Of a DNA stretch of 64,000 nt, positions 21,835 to 34,053 are shown in pieces (positions within the stretch are counted from its first letter, which is position 1; each line of letters opens with the position of its first letter). The DNA is from Heterotrichella gracilis (Eukaryota; Sar; Xanthophyceae; Tribonematales; Xanthonemataceae), in NCBI GenBank assembly GCA_032358255.1, contig JAULBX010007885.1:1-64000 (forward strand). Reading direction: 5' to 3'. Under the pieces are notes generated by a model. That model saw nothing but the letters and a program-made list of their open reading frames with translations, was not told where the DNA came from and ran no database searches. The translations under genes were made by a program, and so were the position numbers.

Positions 21835-24531
21835 ATGAGGCGCAGCATCCCCTTGGGCGTTTCGGTGGTGCTGGCAACACTGGCCATTCAGCTGCGCCTA
21901 CCCTTTCGCTTACCGTACCCGCTTCCCGGGCTGGAGCTGGGAGAAGTGACGCAACGTCTGCCACAATTTTCACCTCTCTCAAACCAGTTTCACGCAAATA
22001 ACAGCCTTTCACAGGCTGTCAGCTGGTTCAAGGACATAGTCGGCTCAGGTACTGACTCTGGAATTCAGGGTCTAGTGTGCAACTGTATTCAGCATCAAGT
22101 GTTCAAGTGCGTATGTGCTGGCACTTCACCTTTTACAAAGGCAGCAAATTTGGGTGACATTGCTGCTCTGCCCAACAGCAGTATCTGGCATGTCCATAGA
22201 TCACCATGTTGTCAACCATGGGAACCCTTAGTCATACCCTATGTAGAACCCAGCCCTGACAACCTGCCTTTCTGCCAGAAATTGTCGCCGTTGGGGTGCA
22301 AGGGGAGCTGTACTTATCAGACAGGCTGGGAAACGTATGGGTAGCTGACAGCAGGGCAGATGCACAGCCCCAGCTCTTTGCCCAAGTTGGAGGGTTCCTC
22401 CTGGGGATGGTAGTGGACAGCGCCGGGGACTTGCAGATATGCGATGCAGTCAAGGTGGGTCCCCTCTCTGTTCTATCTATTTTTAGAACGAGATCCAGGA
22501 TAATTAGTGTGATGGTGTTGCGTGTGGTGCACCTAGACACATACACACCGGCGTTAGCTAACCCAGGGCCTATAGGGTGTTCAGGGTACCCGGTGTTTAG
22601 GTGGGCAGGCTTGTGCCCCGCAGGTACCTACAGCTGTACAGCACATGTGCTGATTACATCCTTATCCTTGCCACGCTGTCAGCCCAGAGCCTTTGGAGTG
22701 CAACAACATCGGCTGATTTACTGCATGAACCCACTAGCATTTGGTACCACCAACACCTGCTACATATACATACCCAGTGGTGCCTCCACCCGCCACCCCG
22801 CGCACATGTGTACAGGGCTTGGTGAAGGTTGACCACCACACGCGCGCAGTCACGGTGCTGGCCACTCGCCCATCAAGCGGAGGTCCTGACTTTGTGTTTG
22901 CAGACGGAGTGGACGTGGATTGTGAGGGCAACATCTACTTCACTGACGCGTCGGCCCTGCCGCTGATGCGCACGGCTGATGGCAGCTGGGATGGGTTTGA
23001 AACAAGCAGCCTGGATTTCATGCTGGTGCGCATGATGATGATGGCATGCAAGGGGGCCAGGCTGAGGAGCCGACTGCCTTGGGTTGTGCTGCCACAGGCT
23101 CTGTGACAGTGTTGTACTGTGTGAAGCATTATAAGCATACATATGGTAATCCTGTGGTGGAATTGCATGCATCACACTGAAAGCCCCCCCCACGTGGTGC
23201 ACTGCATGGGCAGCATATATCACCAAATCCATGCTCGCAAGGGCACGGTGAGAAGCCGTGAAAGGTTCATTCTTGGAAGTACTCGAGTGCATGTGGCGCT
23301 TGACATTGGCATCTCAAATGCTGCGCAGGGAAATCCACGCGGCCGCCTGCTGCGCTACCGCCCCTCCAGCAGCAAGACCGATGTGCTGATGGAGGGGCTG
23401 TGGTTTGCAAATGGCGTGGCTGTGTCCCAGGATGGCACCTTCCTGGTGGTGGCTGAGAGCAATGCAGGGCGGCTGCACAAGTACTGGATCAAGGGGCCAC
23501 AGGCAAGTGCTACTGACACATCCGCTACCCTTAGGTGTTGTTAGGGGCGCCCAGTATATGCAGGCGCTGTTTGTAGCATGATTAATTAAAATGCATGCAT
23601 TTTGATTTTATTAATCCATTACTTTCACAGTAATCCTGGCATGCACAATAGTATTGGCATGCGCATGCGGTTCCAGAGTGACGATGCAATCTGCTACACA
23701 CCAGTGAGCACATGCATGTGGCCTGCAGGTAAAGTATGGGTGCAAATAAGTACATGAATGAGTTGTTGTATATAAGAAGGCGTGCATCAGATTCAAACCA
23801 CTCTGCTGACTACCCGGCACCCATACCTCACTACCCAATAGCTTCACGCTCAAAAGTGTGTTTTGGTGCCCCGCAGGCTGGGCGCAGCGAGGTGTGGGTG
23901 CAGCACCTGCCTGGATTCCCTGACGGCGTGAGCCGAGGGCCCAATGGCACCTTCTGGGTGGCCTGCTTCCCACCGCTGAGTGCCGCCAAGCTGCAGCTCA
24001 TGCGCCCTCGCCTGGTGCGCTGGCTGCTAGCGGCACTGCCCGTGCTGCGCCCACAGCTGCCAGTTGGCGCCATCATTGTGCAGGTGGGGGCTTGAGCTGC
24101 TTGCTGTGAGAAAAGCTAGTTATGGTTTTGCATCTGTGCAAGTAACTATGCCCATAGCCTGCTTTTATTGTGCATGCACGTGCACGTGGGGGGCATGTCC
24201 TCAGCGAACCCCACTTGCGATATACTGGCATATCACAATGATTCCTGCCAGTGCCGCAATTATGGATGCAAACAAAAAGAATGATCAAGTCTCACAATCA
24301 ATCCCACACCATTGAACCAACATGATGCCGATCATTGTCGTGGAGAGCCTCATTGAGGTGTCACCGGCACGGTTATGTGCCTGCTTACAGTTGGATTCCG
24401 AGGGCCGCCCTGTGCGCACGCTGCATGACCCCACTGGAGTTGCTGTGCCTGGCGCCACATCGGCGCTGGAGCATGATGGGGTGCTGCTGGTTGGGTCACT
24501 GCACACCCCCATCAAGGCGCTGCGGCTGTGA
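21835..24531 (+). CDS. strictosidine-synthase-like / APMAP-type beta-propeller protein
   Basis: Six exons in phase (21835-22048, 22279-22454, 22816-23025, 23329-23502, 23877-24083, 24391-24531), 373 residues. An N-terminal signal anchor (SVVLATLAIQLRL) precedes a six-bladed propeller. Blade motifs include GELYLSDRLGNVW, FADGVDVDCEGNIYFTDAS, GRLLRYRP, WFANGVAVSQDGTFLVVAES and HKYWIKGPQAGRSEVW. These are followed by PGFPDGVSRGPNGTFWVACF and a last blade ending LLVGSLHTPIKAL. This matches plant SSL proteins and animal APMAP. True strictosidine synthase activity needs an active-site Glu and is confined to alkaloid plants, so a lactonase or arylesterase-type role is likelier. The intron at 23503-23876 has a GC donor. 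The first blade is shorter than usual, so a small exon between 22049 and 22278 may have been missed. Confidence 0.9.
23588..23603. repeat. perfect palindrome AAAATGCATGCATTTT in an SSL intron
   Basis: A 16-bp perfect palindrome is flanked by ATTAAT on both sides (23581-23586 and about 23610-23615), so the whole interval can fold into a hairpin. It lies in the GC-AG intron. Confidence 0.7.
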
Positions 24532-25154
24532 GGGAGCGGGAAATCATTGAGGTATATCTCCTCCCTCAAGGGTGGGAGATTCAGACAAGGTTGAGAACAG
24601 GATCGATCCCAAACAAGCATGGGGGTGCTGAATGAAAGCACGCTTCAAAACTCAGCTGATAACACTTGACGATTGCAGGACTAGTCTGATGGCTGGATGG
24701 CCATTGGGTATTGATGGATGTGACCGAGCTGTGCGCAGCAGTAGTTGGTCTGCATGTATCCTGATTGCCACAGTAGAAGACACCAACAGAGTTTATATTC
24801 AGTAGGTCTGTCTGCTGTAACCTACTGCGGTGGCAATGGTTGTGAGGGTTTTAGAGCAGCCTTTCTCCCGCCGTCCAACATGCCGTCTCCCCGCCATCAT
24901 CATGCCTCATATTTGACATTTGCTAGGAAACTGCAATGGGCTGATCACTGTGCTGATGTATTATTCAAGTAAATACAGCGGCAGTTACTACACGATATGC
25001 TCTTATGGATTGCAACATTGGGAGCATGCCATGTTTTTCAGTGCAAGGGGCAGGTATCACATACGAGGAAGCGGGAGGACATTGGTGCATCTGGAGATGC
25101 ATGCAAACCCATATACACGCATTCTTTCCCGCATTGGCCACACATCTGTTCACA
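24532..25154. other. intergenic gap
   Basis: It contains TGTAA at 24816 downstream of the SSL gene and the promoter of the PP2C gene. No gene was seen. Confidence 0.45.
24816..24820 (+). terminator. candidate TGTAA polyadenylation signal of the SSL gene
   Basis: TGTAA lies 285 bases after the SSL stop; assignment is by position only. Confidence 0.35.
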
Positions 25155-28100
25155 ATGGGAAAGAAGAGGAGGCCGACATACGAGGTGTTTGGGTTGCCGG
25201 AAGGCCTGCTGGTCAGGGTGGGGAACCTGCACAATGACATCGGGTGAGTGCCACACAAAGCATGGCTTCGCGGGCAAGTAGGACGCTGTCTATCCTGTAG
25301 CGTCAAACGCTGCGGCTGATACAAGTTGAAAACTTGCCAATTTCGATATCCCCCTTTGGGAAGTCGTGAAGCGATGGGACCGCATCTCAAAGTGACCATT
25401 CTGGTGATGGTAGGTGTCTGGAGAATTTCTTTGATGCATGCACCATGCGCTATGCGAGTTTGTCCACGTTTGTACAACTGCTTGAAACCCAAAAAATGGT
25501 TTATCCTTTGATGCAACGAGCACCAGCGTCCGATGTAGGGCGTCTGTTGATGGCACCCGAATGCACCTCGGCATCTTGCTCAATGCATTGCCTTGGCAGG
25601 CTTGATGTTGCAGAAAAGGCCTCCCATCGAGCGTTGCAGAGATAACCCACTGGTTGGATTGCGAAGTTTTGGCTACAGTTTGGTGACCCAAGCACGGTGC
25701 TGCACCCTTTAGTTACGACAGATGCCTGACCACTCATCACTCCGCAGGAGCTACGACACTTTCCTCGAGGTGTCCAAGGTGAACGGCAGTGCTTCATTGG
25801 CTATTTCCGAAAAGGAAACTCAGAAGGAAGTGATACGAGTTCCACTCGAAGGTGTGGGTCACTCTTGGTGCTTGCGATGCAGTGCTGTACCAAACCATGT
25901 GACACTGACACCAAGCTTGATGGGACCTGTTTTGAACAGGCGATTTCAACTGCGATGAGCAGCTTCGAGCCAAGTATTTCAAGAAGGAGAAGCTTTTTGA
26001 TATCAGGTTGCAGTTTCGTGATGCACCGACGGTCGAGCCCGAGACAGGTGGGGATGCAGCGCAGTCAGAGTCAACAGGTTTCCACGACGCATCTGAGACG
26101 CTTGTGGAGGTGGGACAGGAGCTAGCAGTGGGCAGTGATGCAGTGGTCGAGGATAACGAGGAAACAGCCTTCCAGGACCCAGTTGAAGTTGTTGTGGACA
26201 GCACTGAAGTGGGCGAGCAGGCAGTACATGAGGGTGCAGCAGCAGCACCCCAGGAGGCTCCACAGGACACCAAAAGCAAAAAGAAGAAGAACAAGAAGAA
26301 GACTGGAAGCACACCTACATCTGCCTCAGAATCAGCCAGTCCTGCGATTGAGGGTGTGTCAGCAGAAACGGGTCCTGGTGAAGGGACAGGCAGCAGACCA
26401 GTAACACCCCCCAACACAGACGACCTTGGTGAGGCCGACGAGGGTGAGGCAGCAGCAGCAGACGAGCAAAAAAAGAAGAAAAAGAAGAAGAAAAAGAAGT
26501 CCGGCAAGGCTGCAGCAGGTGGGTGACGCCTCCATGGCACACAGCTGGGCCACTGCACTCAAGACCTCGGGTCTGTTGAACTGTGCACTGGTGCCAGCGC
26601 TTGCAACGTATGTATGTATGTAATGAGCTGGTGTCACCTCTCAAGAGTGTATAACTAAGCTATAGTATGCACTCATATTGGGTGTTTGCATCTGTAGGTG
26701 AGCTGGAGGTGGAGGACAGTGCTGCAGTGTTGGCCAGTGCGAGCACACCGCCCACAGCAGACAAAGTGGCCAGCAGCGGTGGTGTGGCGGTGAAGGTGAA
26801 CGCGTGGGTGGAGGAGGTGGAGACCCTGGCAGATGATCCAGAAGCTGTGCACACGGTAAGGGGCTGCCGCCCGAGCATGTGCATGCCCTAGCAAACCCCC
26901 ATCACAGCGACAGGTGGAGGCTGCCACACATGCACAGGTTCCAGTGCAGTTTGAAACTTATGCTCTCCATGTCTTGTTGTGTGATGTGCTGTGGCACAAA
27001 ACAAGACTTCAGCTCAAGCTGGCTAGGAGGCTGTTGTATTCCTTTTGGCGGTGAGCGTGTCTCGGTGCATGGCAAATACCCCATAAATATGATATCATTG
27101 GCTCACACTCTCCTTGCCTTGCAGCCTCCCAGCCAGCACGTGCTGTCTGCCCAGTTTTCCGACACCCCTTCTGGCAGCGCGACGCTAGGTGCCACGTCAG
27201 ACCATTGGCCGGCTGGTGGCCCCTTTCTGCGTGTGGGCATTGCCAAGAACAGCACCAAGGGGGAGGACCATGCCCTGGACGCGCCACACAACACATGGAC
27301 CAGCGCAGATGGTGCGCCTAGGGGGGCTAGCCAATTTGAAATCCTAAACCCTACCCTGATGCATGCCACACGCGCAGCTACATCTGGTGTATCCACATGG
27401 GGTTCACGCTGGTGTGCCAGGACAGTGCGGTGGCATTTACATTTGAGTAGCATGCATGGCTTTGCCCACAGGATGCATCACAATGCAGTGTATGGTGAAG
27501 CTGACCGCAGATGCCATGTCCCAGCATTAGAATGGCTGACCGGTATGGCTTTCCATATTGATGTTGGAACTCAGTTTTATATATCTGTCACATGCTCAAG
27601 GACTGCCCCATGCTCCTCCTGTACCTCTACAGGTGCAAATGGCTGCTCATCCCCATGAGGATGTGAATGTTTTGAACATTGCAATTGTCTGCTTACCTCC
27701 ATTTACATCCATGTTTGCGCTTGCGATCGGCATCGACGCTGCTTCCCTCCACGCACCATGCAGGCTCGGTCAGCATACCCTTCTCTGCGTTTGGCATCTT
27801 CGATGGCCACGGTGGCAAGGCTGCTTCCAAGTACGCCGCCAAGCAGCTGCTGGAGAACGTGATGCACTTTGCCGAGAGGCTGGTGGTGGATGGCGAGGAG
27901 GGCGGGGGTGCGGATGTGGATGAGGGGCTGGAGCAGGGGGCGGAGCAGGGGGAGATGGAGCGCTGGAGGCTACAGGATGACCTGCTGCGCCGCCTGCCTC
28001 AGGTGAGTGCAAAAGCACACTGGGTGGATGCACGTTGGGTGTGTGCTAAGGACGGGTGAGAGACGTACCCGGGTAGCCTACCATGGCCCCAATCAGCTAG

Positions 28101-31100
28101 CCAAAAGGGGACACAGTGGGATGGTGCATCCTAGGGCACGCCTGCAGCACTAAAAGTACATGTATGCTGCCACCAATGCTCCACCCACTTATCACATGTG
28201 TACCCTCCCATGTAGGCCATGGTGTCTGGCTTTGAGCGCACACATGCAGACTTCATCGCCCGCCATCCAACCTCCGGCACCACTGCCACGCTGGCGGTGG
28301 TGGTGGGGTGGGAGGTGGTGGTGGCCAGCGTGGGGGACAGCCTTGCGTATCTGGACACAGGGGCGGAGGTGCTGCAGGTGCGGGGGGGGAGGGGGCAACA
28401 GCGAGGGGCCCTGTACTGTGTGATCTGTTGTGGGGCGGTAATCCAATCTTGTTACTGCGCTAGTGCAAGGCTGACTGCTAATCTGGCTGCGTTGCTGGGA
28501 TGCATGTGATCAACCAATTTACACAATATGCATTCTGCACATAAGGAGTTACAAGCCCTGTTGTGCATGCACCACCAGTGGCTGGTGTCAGCCATGCATG
28601 TGTCTTCACGACGATCTCAATCATTGCAGTGCATGGCGTCATGCAACCGGTGACACCTTGCTACTGGGATGGCCTTCACGCCCTCCATTGCCTGCAGGTG
28701 TGCGGGAACCACCGGCTGGACGACAGCGAGTCTGAGCGGCAGCGTGTGCTGGCTGAGGGTGGGGAGCTGGGCCGCTCCACCGCTGATGGGGTGGAGGTGG
28801 GCCCTATGCGGGTGTGGCCAGGGGGGCTGGCGGTGTCCAGGAGCATAGGGGATGCGCCAGCAGGTGAGGGCGTTGGTTGGTGGGGTGGTGGGGTGGTGGG
28901 GTGGTCAGCAGTGCATGGTGGTGGAGCTGTGCAGTGGGGGGGCATGGGCTTGGTGGGGGCATGGCCATGCATGGCGGTGTTGGGGCTGTGTGCAGCCATG
29001 TGGGCAATTGGCGAACACCACATGTGACATGCTGCCCAAGGCCCTCTGCTACAGCGTGTTCGCATGCCTGTCTCCACACTTGCATCACACCCTGCCACAG
29101 TGCTCTATGCCTATCGGGACCCTGCTATTGTTGTACCCAGCTCCCCTTAACCCCCCAGGCTACGGGTGACCACATGCCCACCTGCGAGGCCCAGCTAATG
29201 TATGCAGCTCCCTTGCCCTCCCCATACCCCTTCTTCCCTGGGTCTCACCCCCTCCCCATGACCCCTCACCTTGTGCCCCTTGCCCCAGGCGACGTGGTGA
29301 CTGCCCGCCCCGAGGTGCGCCAGGTGACCCTCCCCCCCACCGGTGCGCGCCTCATGATCGCGTCAGACGGCGTGTGGGACGGGGTGCACCCCAAGACCGC
29401 GGCACACAACGTGCGCAGCAACGTCAGCGGTCAGGCATGCAACGCGGTGGTGTACCTGGCCCTCAAGGCCCGGGGGCTGAGGGATGACACCAGCGTGGTT
29501 GTGGTTGACCTGTGCGTGAGCGAGGAGGACAAGATGCCTGCCAGCCTGACGCTGCCAAAGGGTATGTGCGGGTGGGGGGCGGGGGAGGGGTGGTGTGGTG
29601 TGTGTGTGTGTGTGTGGAAGGAACGCATATGAGATGGTCTGTGTGGTTGGCACAAGGTGGTGGGGTGGCGAGGGCACCTTGTCGCAAAGTGGCGGATGTG
29701 TCACCAGCACATGGGTAACTTCACCTGCCGCATGTTGTGTTGCCAGCGTCATCAGTAAGTACTTGATATCATTCTCCCCGCCCGTGTGTTTGTGGGACTG
29801 GATTTGACCTAATCTTGCAATAGTGCACGTATGTGCGACCAAGGCACCGCACCCTGGTTCCTACGTAGCATGGTCGCATAGGTTCCATTCTTGCATTAAC
29901 CCCCACTCCACCTTACCTCCCCGTCTCCACATCCCTGCAGGCTCCGCCCTGCGCCAGGAGTACAGCCACACCATTGTGTGGAGCCCGCTGGAGGCGCACT
30001 CCAGCTGGCGACAGCGCCTGTGGGAGCGACGCGCTGCGCTGCTGCAGGAGCGGGTGGCCGCCCTGCGCCAGGAGGAGGAGGAGGAGGAAGTGGGGGATGT
30101 GGAGGAGGAAGTGGGGATGGAGGAGGCGGGCAGCCCCGCCGACGTGGGTGTGCAGGTGGGGTTTGATCTGGATTTCCATATTTCATTTTTCTGCATATAG
30201 TGCACCAGCTGCTTTTTGCATGCCTGTCCATGTCTGGGAATTGCTGTGCTTAGGAGTAGCCTACCACATCTTATTTTTCCTGCATTTTGGCCACCAGCTG
30301 CTTTTGACATGCCCGTCCACGCTTGCGAACTGCTTTGCCCGGGGGTTGCCTATGGATCTTAAAGTCTTTCATTTATAGCTTAGGGGTTTACATTGATGCT
30401 CTGTTGTTGTGTGTGCAGGCTGCGGCTGTGTCCCCACTGTATGAGGAACTGGCTGGGTTGAGGATAGACCCCGCGGATTTGCAGCAGGGGATGGAGGGGG
30501 AGGCAGGGGAGGTGCAGGAAGAAGGTGGGTGGTGTGGTTCAAAAGGGGACATTGCTACGGTCAACAATGTGGTGGGGCTGTGTGGTGCAACTTCACTGCT
30601 TTGCTTTGAGTTGAGCGGCCAGTGTGGCTCCTAGTGGATGCCTGTCTGCCTGGTTGAAGGTGCAGCGCTTTGCCGCAACAACATTGCACAAATCCGCTTA
30701 TGGCACATCGTTTCATGCACATGTGTGTTCCTGCAGATGCATGGGAGGTAGTGGGGGGCAAGGGAGCCCCTCCCGAGCAGCAAGGGGGAGGAAGGGGTCG
30801 CGGCAGGAGGGGAGGTCGCGCGGCGCGCGGCAGGGGGAGGGGCGGCGAGAGGGAACCCAGGGAGCCACGGGAACCCCGAGAACCTAGGGAGGCAAGGGAG
30901 CCCAGGGAGCGCGGCAGGGGCAGGGACAGGGGGAGGGGCCGCGGCAGGGGTGCATGCCCTCCTGAGCACCAGTATGATGCGCCCCTGGGGCACACCAACG
31001 GCCACGCAGAGGGAGACATGCCCCCGTTTGAGTATGCGCCGGAGCAAGGGGGGCATGTGCGCATGGAGAACGGGGAGGGCGCTGATGATGACGTGCCCCC

Positions 31101-32175
31101 TGGATTTGAGGACCAGGCCAGCCAAGGTACTGATTCACTAACTGGCTCTAATGGGATTACGAGTGCTTGGTGGCACAGGCCAATCGCCCATGCGGCATGC
31201 ATGTGCCGCGGGTAGCATGATGCAAAGCTGTCTGCGGCGCAGCATATAATGGGTCCAGGCTTCGCACAGCATAAAAGGGCTCCTGTATGCTTTGAGTTTC
31301 CGTCTTTTGTGGGTGGCTGTGCCGCCAGCCTGCACATGCATGGGCATCGTAGGGTTGTCAGGTGTGTGGCAGACATTCTGCAATTCTGCACAAGCGCATA
31401 TAAATGTGCAGACCATGTGCATGACATCGTTTTCTGCATTCCCAGCTGACACATGTGCCTCTGGGTATGCTCAGGTCGTGGTGACAGGGGGAGGCGCGGC
31501 GGGCGGGGCAGGGGAGGCGATTTCCCCCACAGGGGCCGGGGCTACGGCTATGGCTCGCAGCGGGGCAGGGGCGGCAGGGGCAACCACCAGTTTGCGCCTG
31601 ACCATGGGGAGCCACGTGGCTTTGAGTATGATCACCCTCCTCCTCACGAGTTTGGGCATGATCACCACCACCCTCCTCCCGAATTTGGGTACGGTCACCC
31701 CCCTCCACCTCCCGAATTTGGGTATGGACACCCCCCTTCTCCACCACCAGACCATGAGCAGTATGGTATGCCTGAGGCTCCCAGGTACGGACCTCCAGGC
31801 GGTGATTTCCAATCGGCAAGGGAAGAATTTCATGGGGATGAGGGTGGGGTGGAGGGCGGCCGGGGAAGGGGGAGGGGGCGTGGGCGGGGCAGGGGCCCGG
31901 GTGGGTTCCGCGGTGGGCGCGGTGGTGAGGGGGGTTACCGTGGTAGGGGCCGCGGCAGGGGTCCCAGGCCTGAGGGGGATGGTGGTGGGTACCATGAAGA
32001 GGGGAGGGGATACCCCCAGCAGCAGTACCCTGATGAGAGGGGGGGGCAGCCACAGGGGGAGTACATGGGCGAGGGGGGTACAAGGGGAGGGCGGGGGCGG
32101 CGCGGCGGCAGGGGGGGCAGGGGCCGCCAAGGGGGGAGGAGCGGTGCGCCACCTGCTGAAGCCGCAAGGGAGTAA
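25155..32175 (+). CDS. PP2C-family protein phosphatase with CS-like N-terminus and RGG-rich tail
   Basis: Thirteen exons in phase: 25155-25243, 25748-25851, 25940-26518, 26698-26855, 27125-27311, 27764-28002, 28216-28377, 28698-28863, 29289-29561, 29941-30155, 30419-30524, 30737-31126 and 31475-32175. They encode 1,122 residues. Residues 1-~95 look like a beta-sandwich of CS/PIH type (IRVPLEGDFNCDEQLRAKYF). Next is an acidic linker with Lys runs. A PP2C domain follows (about 320-650): GIAKNSTKGEDHAL, FGIFDGHGGKAASKY, VVASVGDSLAY, VWPGGLAVSRSIGDAP, RLMIASDGVWDGV and DDTSVVVVDL. These carry the Asp residues that bind two metal ions. A Glu-rich coil follows. The last ~365 residues are Arg/Gly repeats with E-P-R runs and EFGYGHPP repeats, as in RNA-binding proteins. 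Alternatively the first three exons are a separate gene ending at 26526 if intron 3 is retained. Confidence 0.82.
28881..28905. repeat. TGGGG/TGG minisatellite in a PP2C intron
   Basis: About three tandem copies of TGGGGTGG lie in intron 8, directly after the donor. Simple sequence; G-quadruplex potential on the sense RNA. Confidence 0.7.
29599..29616. repeat. (GT)n microsatellite in a PP2C intron
   Basis: About nine GT repeats lie in intron 9, shortly after the donor. Confidence 0.85.
30203..30380. repeat. imperfect tandem duplication of an 89-bp unit in a PP2C intron
   Basis: Units 30203-30291 and 30292-30380 both begin CACCAGCTGCTTTT and share CATGCC(T/C)GTCCA and GCCTA further on. They are diverged, so the duplication is not recent. 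The repeat lies in intron 10. Confidence 0.7.
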
Positions 32176-34053
32176 TTTCCAGCTAGGGAGTGGTGCCCTA
32201 CAGGGTTATGACCTGTGGGTGCCAGGCATGTTCTGATGTTCAACAATGAGCATGGCAATTCAATGATGCAACCTGGCGCGGTGCTTGAGCATAGTGTGGG
32301 TGTGATCTGAATTTCGCCGCGATAAATGGATCTTTATTCACTTTTGCTGTGCGTTTTGCCTACTGATGGTAGCTAGCCCAGCTTGTATGCGGCACCCTGC
32401 GGTGCCACCTTGTTCGTGTTTTATGAAGTTCCTAGGGCACTTAGTCTTCCAGTGGGGGCGCTGGCACTGGGTGGTGAGATTGTCTAAGGTACATGCTGTC
32501 AAAACAGTTTCGTTACCATGCACCATAACTTTTAGTTACATGCACAATGGGGGCACTCTGTGCGTGTTTTCTACAGCAGGGGGGAGTATATTGGGTGTGA
32601 ACCGTAGGATAACACAGGGCCCTGCGGTTATGGTATTGTAGTGGGTATACCTGCTTATACCTAATTAGCACCTAGTCTAGGCCAAGTAGGTTTCCTCTGA
32701 CAATAAAATAGGTGCAGTGTAATGAGGTTTGCACCCCATTGGGCTGAGTGGGCGCCTGAATGTGACCTCGGAGGCAATGCCATAGCGCGATCACAACGGC
32801 CTCTCCCAGTCTTGCCAGTTTTCCACTGGCAGGCCATGGTAAAAGTACCCACGGGGCAATGCCATCACATTGTGTCCACAAGCACGTCAGTGACCTGTCC
32901 TGGCATCACTGAGCCAGGTCAGGAAGTGGATTGCCCATGATGGCCTGGGTTTTAAATCCTACCTTAGGGATATCCCTCAGTAGCAGAGGTTTTCCGCACC
33001 ATGTGACACATCCGCACAGTGCCACATGGCGCAGGGCACATGTGCAATGCCAACCGGTGATTGCTGAGCTGGTAGCCAGCTGGCAGGGTGTGCCAACTGG
33101 TCTCTTCAGAAACCACTGGAGGCATGTTCTGAGTGCCGCGCGTCAGATTTCTGTGGTGACTCGCTCCTAGGACATCAGGTCGTGCTTTTTGCCAGCTAGC
33201 AACCTCCTCCAGTTGCAGGTGTGGCTCCCTATTAGACTTAGTAAGCCTCTTTCGAAGTGGGTATTTAACCATGCCATGCAAGCGCTGAAGGTTTGTTGTG
33301 CACTTCATTTTTCAAGCCTTGAGATAGACAATTGTTAACGGTTACCGTGCAGGGCGTACCAGACCGGTTCAAGGTGTCGTACTACTTTTGAAAACAGGGC
33401 GTGTGCAATTGTTTAAGATTCTGAAAGTGGTTCGGGCTGCAAGATTCCAAGGCTTGCAAAAAACACAACGGCTTGAAGAGCAGCTCACTGACAGGGAGCT
33501 TTCCTTGCTGAGTCAGACCCGGTCCCCAGCTTGGCTTGAAGTTGGTGAAGGCCCACGGTGGGTGCCCACTGCCGGAAAGGCCTTCAAGGACAAGCTTTTG
33601 TGGCCTGAGGCTGAGTGGCCACAGAGATTGGCATGCGAAGGCCCTTAATTCTGATTTGAGTTGTGCCCTTCATGGGCGTTTCTTGACTCTGAGATGCAGG
33701 CATCATGATGCTGGAACCTTTGGGCCAGCCAAGCTGTCTAACTTAGTTTTAAGGGTTTCCTGTCCCAACCGTTGGGTGACTCTAGGCCCTGGACCTCGTC
33801 CAGGAGCACTTGCTCAGCTAGTAGCTCAGCCTGGACCACTGTGTACAGTACCCAGTTCCAAACTGTACCTGCCAGGAAGCAAGTCACAGAAGTTCCTGCC
33901 CAGCCCAACAGATGGACCACTTCGGGCTTCCTTAACTTAAGGAACCACATTATAATGATTATAATGAGGTTATGTGTGCCACAGCAGGTTGCTACTAGAA
34001 GTTCTGGTCCACCTCAACTGTAGCCACTGCTTGAAGCCAGGCAACTTGGCAAG
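32176..34053. other. intergenic gap between PP2C and FAS1 genes
   Basis: This is nearly 1.9 kb with no convincing exon on either strand. It contains a TGTAAT at about 32716 that could serve the PP2C gene, and the FAS1 promoter at its right end. Nothing else was recognised. Confidence 0.45.

Noticed and set aside
26459-26505. A-rich run that might be a retroposed poly(A) tail
   Set aside because: It is read in frame as the Lys cluster of the PP2C gene's third exon.
25794-26558. 254-residue minus-strand frame with poly-Phe
   Set aside because: It is the antisense of the Lys-run linker (AAG runs read as CTT); no domain.
30561-31454. 297-residue open frame antisense to the RGG exons
   Set aside because: It arises from the GC-rich Arg/Gly repeats of the plus-strand gene, is Pro/Leu/Ser-rich without a domain, and crosses real splice sites.
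31292-32236. 314-residue plus-strand open frame overlapping the last PP2C exon
   Set aside because: It is in a different frame from the phased RGG exon; its Gly/Ala/Met-rich translation is a shifted reading of the same repeats.
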